Source of the DNA: JAMQPK01 sp963782595
Lineage (GTDB): Bacteria; Acidobacteriota; Vicinamibacteria; Vicinamibacterales; JAMQPK01
Reading direction: 5' to 3'
DNA length: 64,000 nucleotides
Assembly (NCBI GenBank): GCA_963782595.1
Contig: CAWAKJ010000002.1
Coordinates: 248,001 to 312,000, forward strand
Part shown: in pieces, positions 26,682 through 34,943 of the stretch
How the letters are laid out: each line of letters starts with the position of its first letter
How positions within the stretch are numbered: the first letter of the stretch is position 1
The notes under the pieces: generated by a model
Database searches by the model: none
Told to the model about the DNA's origin: nothing
What the model saw: only the letters and a program-made list of their open reading frames with translations
Translations under genes and position numbers: made by a program

Positions 26682-28067
26682 CTAGAACATCACGCGAATG
26701 ATGTCGGATCGCGTGATGATGAACGTCTTCTCGGTCTTGAAGTCGCGCACGAGCACCGCCGGGTTTTCCGGCGTGATCATCGTCGACAGCAGCACCACCG
26801 GCGTCGAGATGTCGACGAACGGGAACGCCGGCTGCATGATCTCCTCGATGGCCTTGTGCTTCAGGTTCGGGTCGCGGACGATCTCCTTGTAGAGCTGTGC
26901 TTCGTTCAGCGACCCGACGACGCGCCCGTCCCTCGTGACGGACACCTGCGAGAAGTCGTGCTCGCTCATCACCTTCACGGCCTCTTCGACGGGATGCGCG
27001 GCCTCGACGGCGTAGAGTTCGCCCGACACGTGGAGCGCGACGAGATCGCGCGCGGTCATGCCCGTCACCTCGAGGAAGCCCTTCTCGCGCATCCACTCGT
27101 CGTTGTACATCTTGGCGAGGTAGCGCGAGCCGTGGTCGTGGAAGATCACGACGATCATGTCGTCGCCTGTGAAGCGGTCGGCAAGCTGCAGCAGACCGGC
27201 CATCGCCGCGCCGGCCGAGTTGCCCGCGAAGATCCCTTCTTCGCGCGCCAGGCGGCGCGTCATGATCGCGGCGTCTTTGTCGGTGACCTTCTCGAAGTGA
27301 TCGATGACGCTGAAGTCGACGTTCTTGGGCAGGAAGTCCTCTCCGATCCCTTCGGTGATGTACGGGTAAATCTCGTTCTTGTCGAAGATGCCGGTCTCCT
27401 TGTACTTCTTGAAGACCGAGCCGTAGGTGTCGATGCCCCACACGCGGATGGCCGGGTTCCGCTCCTTGAGGTAGCGTCCGACGCCGCTGGCGGTGCCGCC
27501 GGTTCCGACGCCGACGACGAGCTGCGTCACGCGGCCGTCGGTCTGATCCCAGATCTCGGGCGCGGTCCACTCGTAGTGCGCCGCGCTATTCGAGAGGTTG
27601 TCGTACTGATTGGCCTTCCAGGCGTTGGGGATCTCATGCTCGAGCCGTGACGAGACGGAGTAGTACGACCGTGGGTCCTCGGGGTCGACGTCGGTCGGGC
27701 AGACGATGACCTCGGCGCCAAACGCCTTGAGCGCGTCCGCTTTCTCCTTGGACTGCTTGTCGGTCGTGGTGAAGATGCATTTGTAGCCCTTGACGACTGC
27801 CGCGATCGCCAGGCCCATTCCCGTGTTGCCCGACGTGCCTTCGATGATCGTGCCGCCCGGCTTGAGCTGGCCGCTGCGCTCGGCGTCTTCGATCATCCGC
27901 ACCGCCATCCGGTCCTTGATCGAGTTGCCGGGATTGAAGGTCTCGATCTTGGCGAGGACCGTGGCGTCCGTCACGCCTCGGGTGATGCGGTTGATGCGCA
28001 CCAGGGGCGTATTGCCGATCGTGTCGAGGATGGTGTCGCTGATCTTCTTGCCTGGAGAATTCGCCAT
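26682..28067 (-). CDS. Cystathionine beta-synthase with C-terminal CBS pair
   Basis: A 461-residue PLP enzyme condensing homocysteine with serine to cystathionine. NTPLVRINRITRG starts the catalytic domain. PLP would be held by the Lys in NPGNSIKDRMAVRM, by GTSGNTGMGLAIA for the phosphate, and by VVGVGTGGTASGVGRYLKE. Residues about 335-461 carry two CBS domains (MTARDLVALHVSGELY, and IEEIMQPAFPFVDISTPVVL), the regulatory module of CBS-type enzymes rather than cysteine synthases. The cystathionine gamma-lyase-type gene ends 6 bases upstream, so the two form a reverse-transsulfuration operon. Confidence 0.92.
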   Translation of the reverse strand: MANSPGKKISDTILDTIGNTPLVRINRITRGVTDATVLAKIETFNPGNSIKDRMAVRMIEDAERSGQLKPGGTIIEGTSGNTGMGLAIAAVVKGYKCIFTTTDKQSKEKADALKAFGAEVIVCPTDVDPEDPRSYYSVSSRLEHEIPNAWKANQYDNLSNSAAHYEWTAPEIWDQTDGRVTQLVVGVGTGGTASGVGRYLKERNPAIRVWGIDTYGSVFKKYKETGIFDKNEIYPYITEGIGEDFLPKNVDFSVIDHFEKVTDKDAAIMTRRLAREEGIFAGNSAGAAMAGLLQLADRFTGDDMIVVIFHDHGSRYLAKMYNDEWMREKGFLEVTGMTARDLVALHVSGELYAVEAAHPVEEAVKVMSEHDFSQVSVTRDGRVVGSLNEAQLYKEIVRDPNLKHKAIEEIMQPAFPFVDISTPVVLLSTMITPENPAVLVRDFKTEKTFIITRSDIIRVMF

Positions 28068-28073
28068 ATCTGT

Positions 28074-29240
28074 TCAGCCCAGCGCGTCGTTCAACTCCGC
28101 GATCAGATCGTCCACCGATTCCACGCCTACCGAGATCCTGACGAGACTGTCGCTGATGCCGAGCGTCTCGCGCATGGAAACGGGCAGCGATGCGTGCGTC
28201 ATGATCCCGGGATGCTCGATGAGACTTTCCACGCCTCCGAGGCTCTCTGCGAGCGCGAAGAGATGACAACGCTCGAGGAAGCGGCGGGCGTCTTCCAGCC
28301 CGCCGCCGAGCACGATGCTGATGATGCCCCCGAAGCCGCCGTGCATCTGGCGCTTTGCGACTTCGTGATGCGGATGACTCGGCAGACCCGGATAGATCAC
28401 ACGTTCGACCTTCGGATGCTTCTCCAGAAACTGCGCGATGGCCAGCGCGTTGGAGCAGTGCCTCTCCATGCGCAGGGCGAGCGTCTTGATACCGCGCAGC
28501 GTCAGGAAGGAATCGAAAGGCCCGGGCACTCCGCCCACGGCATTCTGCAGATAGGCGAGCTTCTCGCCGAGCTCATCCGCGCCGTGCCGGATGACTGCTG
28601 CGCCGCCGACCGCGTCCGAATGACCGTTCAGGTACTTCGTTGTCGAGTGCATGACGAGATCGAACCCGTGTTGCAGCGGGTTCTGAAGGTAGGGCGTCGC
28701 GAACGTGTTGTCGCAGACGGTCATGATCCCGCGGCTCTTCGCGACGCCCGCGATGGCGCTGAGGTCGACGATCTCCAGGAGCGGATTGGTCGGCGTTTCC
28801 ACCCAGATCATGCGCGTGTTCGGCCGCAGCGCCGCCTCGAGTGCGGCCATGTCCGTAAGGTCGACGAACGACGCCTGAAGCCCAGCCGAGCGCTTGCGTA
28901 CGTTCTCGAACAGCCGATACGTGCCGCCGTAGAGATCGCGCATGGCGACGATATGCGAGCCGCTGTCGACGAGATCCACAATCGTGGCGGTGGCCGCGAG
29001 CCCCGAGGCAAACGCGAAGCCGGCTGCGCCGCCCTCGAGATTCGCGAGGCTGTTCTGCAGCGCGTCACGGGTGGGATTCGCGGTGCGCGAATATTCGTAC
29101 CCTTTGTGCACGCCGGGGCTCGACTGCACGTACGTAGACGTTGCGTAGATCGGTGGAACCACCGCGCCGGTCAGCGGGTCGGGTTTCTGCCCCCCATGGA
29201 TGACTCGTGTGGCGAAGCGGTGCGCCTTCTTGTCGCTCAT
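28074..29240 (-). CDS. Cystathionine gamma-lyase/gamma-synthase family enzyme
   Basis: A 388-residue Cys/Met metabolism PLP enzyme. FATRVIHGGQKPDPLTGAVV, PPIYATSTY and YEYSRTANPTRDALQNSLAN open the fold. MHSTTKYLNGHSD holds the PLP lysine and ESLGGVESLIEHPGIMTHAS is the C-terminal signature. Cystathionine gamma-lyase and gamma-synthase cannot be separated by eye. The following cystathionine beta-synthase gene in the same operon favours the lyase (homocysteine to cysteine). The start ATG at 29240 has a weak ribosome binding site. Confidence 0.92.
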   Translation of the reverse strand: MSDKKAHRFATRVIHGGQKPDPLTGAVVPPIYATSTYVQSSPGVHKGYEYSRTANPTRDALQNSLANLEGGAAGFAFASGLAATATIVDLVDSGSHIVAMRDLYGGTYRLFENVRKRSAGLQASFVDLTDMAALEAALRPNTRMIWVETPTNPLLEIVDLSAIAGVAKSRGIMTVCDNTFATPYLQNPLQHGFDLVMHSTTKYLNGHSDAVGGAAVIRHGADELGEKLAYLQNAVGGVPGPFDSFLTLRGIKTLALRMERHCSNALAIAQFLEKHPKVERVIYPGLPSHPHHEVAKRQMHGGFGGIISIVLGGGLEDARRFLERCHLFALAESLGGVESLIEHPGIMTHASLPVSMRETLGISDSLVRISVGVESVDDLIAELNDALG

Positions 29241-29375
29241 TGCGTGAATATCATGCCCTACCGGGCGCCGGTTGTCATGAGCGTCAGCGGGCCGTGAGCC
29301 GGTTCCACGGCGGACAGCGCATCTTCCAGAGAGACGGCCGTGGGCACGACGCCCAGGCGGCCCCTGGAGGATGCC

Positions 29376-30353
29376 ATGGAGAGCCGGATTCTTCGTTCGA
29401 TCGTCACCTGCATGACGTGCGCCTTGATGAGCATCGCCACGGCAGCACGGGCCGATGTCTGCGTCACCGTCGACACCGCCCACGACATGTTCTCGCCGAG
29501 CGAGCAGGTGGCCGCCCGGCTCCTGATGGAACGGCAGTTCCAGCAGGCGGGCGAGCGCGTCCTGCCCGAGGGGTGCGGGTCGCAGTATTCGCTGACGCAC
29601 GTTCGTCTCGGGGACACGATCATTGTGTCCATCGACGGTCCCGGAGGGCGGCGGGAGGGGATTGCCCACGGCATGGACGATCTGCCGGCGCTCTACAATC
29701 AGATGGCGTTGTCGATTGTCACCGGACGCCCGATGGCGGGCTTCAACGTGATCGATCGTACGAACGTCACCACGTCGCAGGCCACCGCGCGCCGAGTGCA
29801 CACCGACTCGCTGTGGTACGCCCGGCTGGGTTACGGAAGCCTCTTCGGCAACGATTCGTACGGCACGCCCAGCCTGGGCTTCGGTTACCGGGCAGAGCTG
29901 GATGCTTTTGCGATCGACGTGTCGTTCCTCAACTTTCAGTTCAGCAACGCCGACTCATTCTCGTCCTCGTCGCGCGGAGCCACGTCGCAGACGCTCTTGA
30001 AGCTGTCGGGGTTGTACTTCCTGAGCCCCAGAGCGAATCGCACGGCCTATCTCGGCGGCGGGCTGAGCTTCGGAAACCAGAGCTTCGGGGGTTCCTATAA
30101 CGCGACCGATGGCTACTACTCGTCCGCCTGGAACGGCCACGGTCTGCAGGGGGAGCTCACCGTGGGGTATGAGCTTGCCCGCGCGACGACCTTCAGAATG
30201 TTCCTGCAGGCGGATGCCGTGCTGCCGTTCTACGAAGCCACCTCCGAGACCTTTTCGATCCCGTCGAGGCCGGGCACCTTTGCACCCCCGGTGCCGACCA
30301 CGAGCCGCCGCTATGCGCCGTCGCTCATCGTGTCGGTCGGCGTTGGCCGTTAA
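29376..30353 (+). CDS. Exported protein with a C-terminal beta-barrel-like domain
   Basis: A 325-residue protein starting at ATG 29376, which has GGAGG 6 bases upstream. The signal peptide is about residues 1-26 (CMTCALMSIATAARADV). Residues about 27-125 form an alpha/beta domain (MFSPSEQVAARLLMERQFQQ). From about residue 145 alternating polar/hydrophobic strands with many aromatics (YARLGYGSLFGNDSYGTPSL, then GYRAELDAFAIDVSFLNFQF) look like an outer-membrane barrel, ending PSLIVSVGVGR. I do not recognise a named family. Its stop overlaps that of the convergent AlkZ-like gene in the shared bases TTAA. Confidence 0.6.
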   Translation: MESRILRSIVTCMTCALMSIATAARADVCVTVDTAHDMFSPSEQVAARLLMERQFQQAGERVLPEGCGSQYSLTHVRLGDTIIVSIDGPGGRREGIAHGMDDLPALYNQMALSIVTGRPMAGFNVIDRTNVTTSQATARRVHTDSLWYARLGYGSLFGNDSYGTPSLGFGYRAELDAFAIDVSFLNFQFSNADSFSSSSRGATSQTLLKLSGLYFLSPRANRTAYLGGGLSFGNQSFGGSYNATDGYYSSAWNGHGLQGELTVGYELARATTFRMFLQADAVLPFYEATSETFSIPSRPGTFAPPVPTTSRRYAPSLIVSVGVGR

Positions 30354-31426
30354 TCTCGGGTGGGACGCACCGTTTCACCCAGGAACCGAGCGTAGCGCTC
30401 GATCGCGGCGGGCAGCGCGCGCTGCTCGTGCCGTTTCAGTGGCCGGAGCCAATACGCGTGGATCAGGACGCCTCGGGCATCCCGCGACGTTCTCCACGTG
30501 CCGGTTACCTGGCCGGCGACCACGATTGCGTGCTGAAAGACGACCGGTGAACCGCCGCCCGATGGAACGAACGACGGACCATGCGACACGGCCTCGCGAT
30601 CGCGGTATGACACCAGGTACTCGTCGTAGATCGGGAGCAGATGGACAAGGTCTTCGCGCGTGGCAGGACCCGGGGCCGTGCTCACGTTCCAGTAGGTCCG
30701 GCCGTCCTCGTCTTTGCGTTTGGCCCGGATGATATCGAGCCCCCGCCGGGCATCTGCCGTGATGAGCCCGGACCACCAGACGAAATCTCGAATCGTGGCC
30801 GGACCGTGGCTCCGGAAGTAGCGGCGGCAGAGCGTGGCGAGTGCTTCGTCGCGTGGCAGGCGCATCGCTTTGGGCGCCCGTTCGGCAATGAGCGCATAGG
30901 TGGACTTTTTGCCCCGGCGGGGGCCGCTGCAGATGACCCCCTCGAGCTCGGCGTGCATCGCCAGATGCGCGAGCCGCATGTTGTCGAGCGCAAGACCTGA
31001 TTGCCGCAGCCGCTCGCCGAGCTCGCTTCGCGTCAGGTAATGCCGATCGGCGAGCGCCCGCTCGATGATAGAGGTGCCGCGAGTGAGCGTGGCGGCGTCG
31101 AGACCGAGACGGCGGTTGTAGGGCGTCATCACCTTGTGCACGCGCGGAGCCGTCAACTCGAGGAGCCAGCGAATATCGGCCGGCGTTACGAAGTGCCAGG
31201 TCGGGCGCATGACGTGCGTGCGGAGAATCGATCCCTTGTCGAACGCGTGTTGGATGTCCGCCACGGCCGTGCCGCCCTGCATGCGCAGCCCGAGCGCCCA
31301 TTTCGCCGGCTCGAACTCCTGCGCCTGCACGGCGCCGAGCCAGGCAATCACATCGGAGGGCCGGCGGAGCTCGGGCCGCGTCAGACGCTGGTTCAGAAGC
31401 CTGCGTTGGGCGATCCCCGCGTTCAT
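30350..31426 (-). CDS. AlkZ/YcaQ-like DNA glycosylase (HTH_42 winged-helix family)
   Basis: A 358-residue protein of the family that includes the interstrand-crosslink glycosylases AlkZ (Streptomyces) and YcaQ/AlkX (E. coli). The catalytic motif is Q-phi-Q or Q-phi-D; here GAVQAQEFEPAKWALG gives QAQ, the AlkZ type. Other family features are RTHVMRPTWHFVTPADIRWL and LVHLLPIYDEYLVSYRDR near the C-terminus. These enzymes excise alkylated or crosslinked bases and often protect producers of genotoxic metabolites. The ATG overlaps the stop of the upstream gene by 4 bases, so the two are coupled. Confidence 0.85.
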   Translation of the reverse strand: MNAGIAQRRLLNQRLTRPELRRPSDVIAWLGAVQAQEFEPAKWALGLRMQGGTAVADIQHAFDKGSILRTHVMRPTWHFVTPADIRWLLELTAPRVHKVMTPYNRRLGLDAATLTRGTSIIERALADRHYLTRSELGERLRQSGLALDNMRLAHLAMHAELEGVICSGPRRGKKSTYALIAERAPKAMRLPRDEALATLCRRYFRSHGPATIRDFVWWSGLITADARRGLDIIRAKRKDEDGRTYWNVSTAPGPATREDLVHLLPIYDEYLVSYRDREAVSHGPSFVPSGGGSPVVFQHAIVVAGQVTGTWRTSRDARGVLIHAYWLRPLKRHEQRALPAAIERYARFLGETVRPTRD

Positions 31427-32466
31427 CGCTCCAGCATCGCTTTGGTCGCCCGCAGTACTGCCGTCATCCCCTGTTCGGCCTCGCCCCGCACCTTGTTACG
31501 AATCAGCCGGCCGACAAATCCGCTGAGACCGTCAGATCGACTGCGGTTGACGCTGACCAGCCAGAACCCGCCGCGTGCCTGGTCGGCGATGAGCACCCGC
31601 AGCTCGAGTGCCGTCCAGAAGTAATGGCTGGCGTACAACATCTTCGATGCGATCACCGCGCCCGCCGGGCGCCGCTGAATCACGAGGTGGTTGATGCGAA
31701 CCGTCGGCTTGAGCCCGAACTGTGCTTCCTGCCAGTAGAGCAACGATTCGCTGTCGGGGAGCGTCGCCTTGGGAAACTCGAGCAGGTATCGCCTCAAATC
31801 AGGCAGATACTCACCAAATGACGGCAGGCGCTCGATCATCGACGCGAATTCCTGCTGCACGAACCTGGGGCGCGCGCCGTCGCGATAGACGGCCAGCCGG
31901 GCGTTGCCGCCTTCGAGGTACCCGTTGACATACTCGAGCGCCAGCACGCGTCCGATGCGGTCGAGGTCGGCCCGGACCGAGGGCCGTGTCCAGTCAATTT
32001 CCTTTCGAATGCGCTCGATGGCCGCCTGGCTGAGCTTGATCTCGCACTGTCCGACTTTGCATTTCCTCAGGTCGGCGGCATCGTCTTCGGGAATCGTGAG
32101 GGCCGCGAAATCTTCGAGGCGCGGGGGCGAGCTGATCTTCTTCGTCACGCGGAACGCTCCGCCCGATTCGAACCGCTCGATGTCCCTGGCCGCGGCGATG
32201 TAGTCCGCTACCGGAGCGGCGACCCAGACTGCGCCAAAGACTGCGACCTCGTGTGCGGGATCGGCGTCGAGGAGTCTGGTCGCCGGTTGACCTGCCGCGA
32301 GCGCCGCCTGCTCGGCCTGTGTGAGCTTCACATACTTCGACACATAGCCCGACAGGGAGGGCGGCAGCGGGATCTGCGCAGCCGAGACGGCCACCGGCGG
32401 GATCGCCAGCACCCAGGCCGAAGCCACACATCCAGCCAATGCCAATGCCGTCACTGTTCTGATCAT
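31423..32466 (-). CDS. Exported protein of unknown function coupled to the AlkZ-like gene
   Basis: A 347-residue protein. ATG 32466 gives a signal peptide (MIRTVTALALAGCVASAWVL, cleavage after about residue 30). The mature part begins PLPPSLSGYVSKYVKLTQAE QAAL, a pattern I have no named family for. It is predicted to be soluble and mostly alpha/beta, with no catalytic motif and a single Cys pair near residues 144-149 (RKCKVGQCEI). It is transcribed divergently from imuA, 104 bases away, and upstream of the AlkZ-like gene. A link to DNA repair is suggested only by position. Confidence 0.55.
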   Translation of the reverse strand: MIRTVTALALAGCVASAWVLAIPPVAVSAAQIPLPPSLSGYVSKYVKLTQAEQAALAAGQPATRLLDADPAHEVAVFGAVWVAAPVADYIAAARDIERFESGGAFRVTKKISSPPRLEDFAALTIPEDDAADLRKCKVGQCEIKLSQAAIERIRKEIDWTRPSVRADLDRIGRVLALEYVNGYLEGGNARLAVYRDGARPRFVQQEFASMIERLPSFGEYLPDLRRYLLEFPKATLPDSESLLYWQEAQFGLKPTVRINHLVIQRRPAGAVIASKMLYASHYFWTALELRVLIADQARGGFWLVSVNRSRSDGLSGFVGRLIRNKVRGEAEQGMTAVLRATKAMLER

Positions 32467-32570
32467 GGTTTGGACATTATCGCGGCACCAGAGCGAAGCC
32501 TCTTGCATTGACAGCAGGCTTCGATCTAGGATGGCGAACATAAAGCGAAAGTCGATCTGGAGACATCATT

Positions 32571-33368
32571 ATGCCTTCTGCCGCCCGCGACGATCTTGAA
32601 GCGCTTCTTCGTCACCGCAAGCTCGATCACACCCTGACTGCCGGGTCTAAGGAACAAGACCCGGCCTACGTACGTAGGGCGGGTCCTGCTTTTGGGACCC
32701 GCCAAACAGGGTCAGACCCCATGACCGTCCGTTGGCTGGTCCCAACAGGCCTTGCCGATCTCGACGCGCGGCTCGATGGCGGCCTCCCGCGTGGCCATCT
32801 ATCCGAGGTCATTGGTCCCCGGTCGTCGGGGCGTCTCACCATCGCCGTGTCAGCGCTTGCCGGCGCGACATTGCGCGGCGAAGCGGTCGCGCTTATCGAC
32901 CCGCTCGACATGTTCGATCCGGTGTCGGCGGCGGCGAATCATCTCGATTTCGCGCGGATGTTATGGGTCCGTGGCGAGGCGTGCAGTTCCGCGCGCGTCA
33001 ACGTGTCGTGCGAATTCGGGACGCTGCAGAAGAGCCTCGATCGCGCCGTGAAAGCGCTGAACATCGTGTTGCAGGCCGGTGGATTCGGCGTGGTGGTGCT
33101 CGATCTCGGCGAAGTCGGATCCCAGGCGATCAAGCGGTTGCCGTACACGACCTGGCTGCGGCTGCAACGCGTCATCGAAGGCAGCGACACGGCCTGCGTG
33201 CTGATTGGCAGCGAGCCGATTGCGCGGAGTGCGGGCGGGGTCACGGTGGTGCTGACGTCCGACTCTGGACTTCAGGCTTCAACCCGGTCAATCAGCGCGC
33301 GTGTGATTCGGGCGCGGAAAATTGAGAGCGATCGCCATGTTCGCGTGTCTCTATCTGCCGCCTGTTAG
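32571..33368 (+). CDS. imuA: ImuA-like RecA-related protein of the mutagenesis cassette
   Basis: A 265-residue RecA-fold protein. ImuA acts with ImuB and DnaE2 in error-prone translesion synthesis. The opening DDLEALLRHRKLDHTL and the later WLVPTGLADLDARLDGGLPR GHLSEVIG match ImuA proteins. The position of Walker A is GPRSSGRLT, lacking the usual Lys. Between these two conserved parts, residues about 25-50 are encoded by a REP-like hairpin (32642-32721) inserted in frame. GGAG lies 8 bases before the ATG. The imuB gene starts inside its last 32 bases. Confidence 0.85.
   Translation: MPSAARDDLEALLRHRKLDHTLTAGSKEQDPAYVRRAGPAFGTRQTGSDPMTVRWLVPTGLADLDARLDGGLPRGHLSEVIGPRSSGRLTIAVSALAGATLRGEAVALIDPLDMFDPVSAAANHLDFARMLWVRGEACSSARVNVSCEFGTLQKSLDRAVKALNIVLQAGGFGVVVLDLGEVGSQAIKRLPYTTWLRLQRVIEGSDTACVLIGSEPIARSAGGVTVVLTSDSGLQASTRSISARVIRARKIESDRHVRVSLSAAC
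32642..32721. repeat. REP-like palindrome cluster inside imuA
   Basis: GGGTCT and AGACCC, then CTACGTACGTAG, then GGCGGGTCC paired with GGGACCCGCC across TGCTTTT, then GGGTCAGACCCC. All are short palindromes in one 80-base block. GGGTCAGACCC-type palindromes are typical of extragenic REP/RAYT-linked repeats, yet this block lies in coding sequence and keeps the frame open. Confidence 0.8.
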
Positions 33369-34788
33369 CTCGGGAGGGGGTCGTATGGGGGGCGTGAGGA
33401 TCGTGGGAAACCCCACGAACCCAACGAACCTGTCCCTTCTTCAGCTCGCGCGCGATTTTTCACCGCGCGTCGAAACGCTGGGCTCGGACGCGGTCATGGT
33501 CGATATCAGCGGGCTTGGGCGACTTATTGGCGAGCCTCGAGCCATCGGCGAAGAGCTGCGCCGCGCCGCGGCCGATGCCGGCCTGCGCGTGCACATTGCC
33601 GTTGCCGCCTCGTCTACCGCCGCGATGCTTCTCGCACACGCGCGCGCGGGATTGACGGTAGTGGCGCGCGGCGATGAAGCAAGCGCGGTGGCGCCGCTCC
33701 CGCTCGACTTACTCGATCGCCTGGCACCCAACGCACCTATCGCACCCATTGCACCTATTGCACCTATTGCACCCGATCTAAAGCGCTGGGGCCTCAAAAC
33801 GCTCGGCGATCTAGCGTCGCTCCCTTCGGGCGCGCTCTCCGCCCGCCTCGGGCAAAACGGGCTCCGCTGGCAGAAGTGGGCGCGGGGCGAAGAAATGCGG
33901 CCGCTCGTGCCTGCTGGTGTGGCCGAACAGTTCGAAGAGTCGCTCGATCTCGAATGGCCTGTCGAGGGGCTCGAGCCGTTGTCTTTTGTGCTGGCGCGGC
34001 TGCTCGACCCGTTGTGCGAGCGTCTCGAACGGGGCGATCGCGGTGCCGTGGCGTTGCGCGTCACGTTGGCGCTGGTGACTTCCGAGCGGCACGAGCGTGT
34101 TATCGAGTTGCCCGCGCCGATGCGCGATGCGCGCGTGCTGCGCACGCTCGCGCTGCTCGATCTGGAATCACATCCGCCGTCGGAGGCGATCGATCGCGTC
34201 ACGGTTGGCGTTGACGTCACCGAAGCGCGCGTCCTGCAGTTCGGGTTGTTCGCGCGCGCGTTGCCGAGCGATACGCTCGCGACGCTCGTCGCGCGCCTGG
34301 GCGCGCTGATGGGCGGCGATCGCATCGGCTCGCCGGCGCTGGTCGACACGTATCGTCCCGGCGCGTTCGCGATGGCGAAGTTCGACCCTCCGCGCACCTT
34401 TGCTAATCACCAATCCCTAATCACTAATCACAAATCTGCGTCCGTTCTTCGGCGATTCCGATCATCCATTCCGGCGCGGGTCGTGCTCGAACAGGGGCGG
34501 CCGGCGCGCGTGACGACCGATCGCCGCGGTTTCGGCGGTGGACGCGTCGAGCGCTCGGAAGGTCCCTGGCGCTCGTCCGGCGATTGGTGGCATGGATCGG
34601 CGATCGACGATCTGCGATCGTCCAGCGTCGAACGACGAGGGAGGGACGATGGACGATGGACGATCGACGATCGACGATGCCCGTGGAACTGCGATGAATG
34701 GGACGTAATCCTGAGTGATGGGAGTGGCTATCGCCTCTCGCACGCGCACGATACCGGCGCATGGTTCGTCGCTGGAATAGTGGACTAA
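33337..34788 (+). CDS. imuB: ImuB, non-catalytic Y-family polymerase-like protein, with in-frame repeat tracts
   Basis: A 483-residue protein. ImuB is the hub that ties ImuA and DnaE2 to the replication clamp. MFACLYLP is the usual N-terminus, so ATG 33337 is chosen over TTG 33322. Y-family palm and finger parts are visible (GSDAVMVDISGLGRLIGEP, then LKRWGLKTLGDLASLPSGAL). The catalytic acidic residues of true Y polymerases are not seen, as normal for ImuB. Four tandem-repeat tracts interrupt it in frame: NPTNPTN near residue 29, APIAPIAPIAPIAP near 133, NHQSLITNH near 358, and a GACGAT-type tract at 421-448. All seem to fall in loops. Confidence 0.88.
   Translation: MFACLYLPPVSSGGGRMGGVRIVGNPTNPTNLSLLQLARDFSPRVETLGSDAVMVDISGLGRLIGEPRAIGEELRRAAADAGLRVHIAVAASSTAAMLLAHARAGLTVVARGDEASAVAPLPLDLLDRLAPNAPIAPIAPIAPIAPDLKRWGLKTLGDLASLPSGALSARLGQNGLRWQKWARGEEMRPLVPAGVAEQFEESLDLEWPVEGLEPLSFVLARLLDPLCERLERGDRGAVALRVTLALVTSERHERVIELPAPMRDARVLRTLALLDLESHPPSEAIDRVTVGVDVTEARVLQFGLFARALPSDTLATLVARLGALMGGDRIGSPALVDTYRPGAFAMAKFDPPRTFANHQSLITNHKSASVLRRFRSSIPARVVLEQGRPARVTTDRRGFGGGRVERSEGPWRSSGDWWHGSAIDDLRSSSVERRGRDDGRWTIDDRRCPWNCDEWDVILSDGSGYRLSHAHDTGAWFVAGIVD
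33724..33777. repeat. GCACCTATT nonamer array inside imuB
   Basis: Five to six 9-base units (GCACCTATC, GCACCCATT, GCACCTATT, GCACCTATT, GCACCCGAT) encode an (Ala-Pro-Ile) run. Because the unit is a multiple of three, copy-number change would keep the frame. Confidence 0.85.
34403..34436. repeat. TAATCAC heptamer array inside imuB
   Basis: Units TAATCAC, CAATCCC, TAATCAC, TAATCAC, AAATCTG. A 7-base unit would shift the frame if one copy were gained or lost; three copies (21 bases) would not. Confidence 0.8.
34598..34679. repeat. GGACGAT/CGACGAT heptamer array near the imuB 3' end
   Basis: CGATCGA, CGATCTG, CGATCGT in the first part, then GGACGAT three times and CGACGAT twice from about 34645. 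It encodes the charged stretch RDDGRWTIDDRRC. Confidence 0.8.
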
Positions 34789-34806
34789 TGCAGGTTAAAA
34801 ACTGTC

Positions 34807-34933
34807 ATGGCAGATGGCAGATGGCAGACGGAGAGGGACCGTGGGATGACGTCTTATGCCATCTGCCATCATCCATCTGCCCTGACTGAATCTACATTTG
34901 CCATCCGCCATCTGCCATCTGCCCTGACTGAGA
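34807..34933. repeat. TGGCAGA heptamer arrays, inverted, between imuB and dnaE2
   Basis: TGGCAGA occurs three times from 34808, then the complementary TCTGCCA words occur in two clusters (near 34858-34882 and 34900-34925), each followed by CCTGACTGA. The arms can pair over about 40 bases of loop. The rest of the 155-base gap before dnaE2 shows no ribosome binding site. Confidence 0.8.
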
Positions 34934-34943
34934 TCTTCTTATC

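Noticed and set aside
32508..32550. Possible LexA (SOS) box before imuA around GCGAACATAAAG
   Set aside because: Only half of a GAAC-type palindrome is present and the LexA consensus for this group is not known to me; TTGACA at 32508 has no -10 partner at proper distance.
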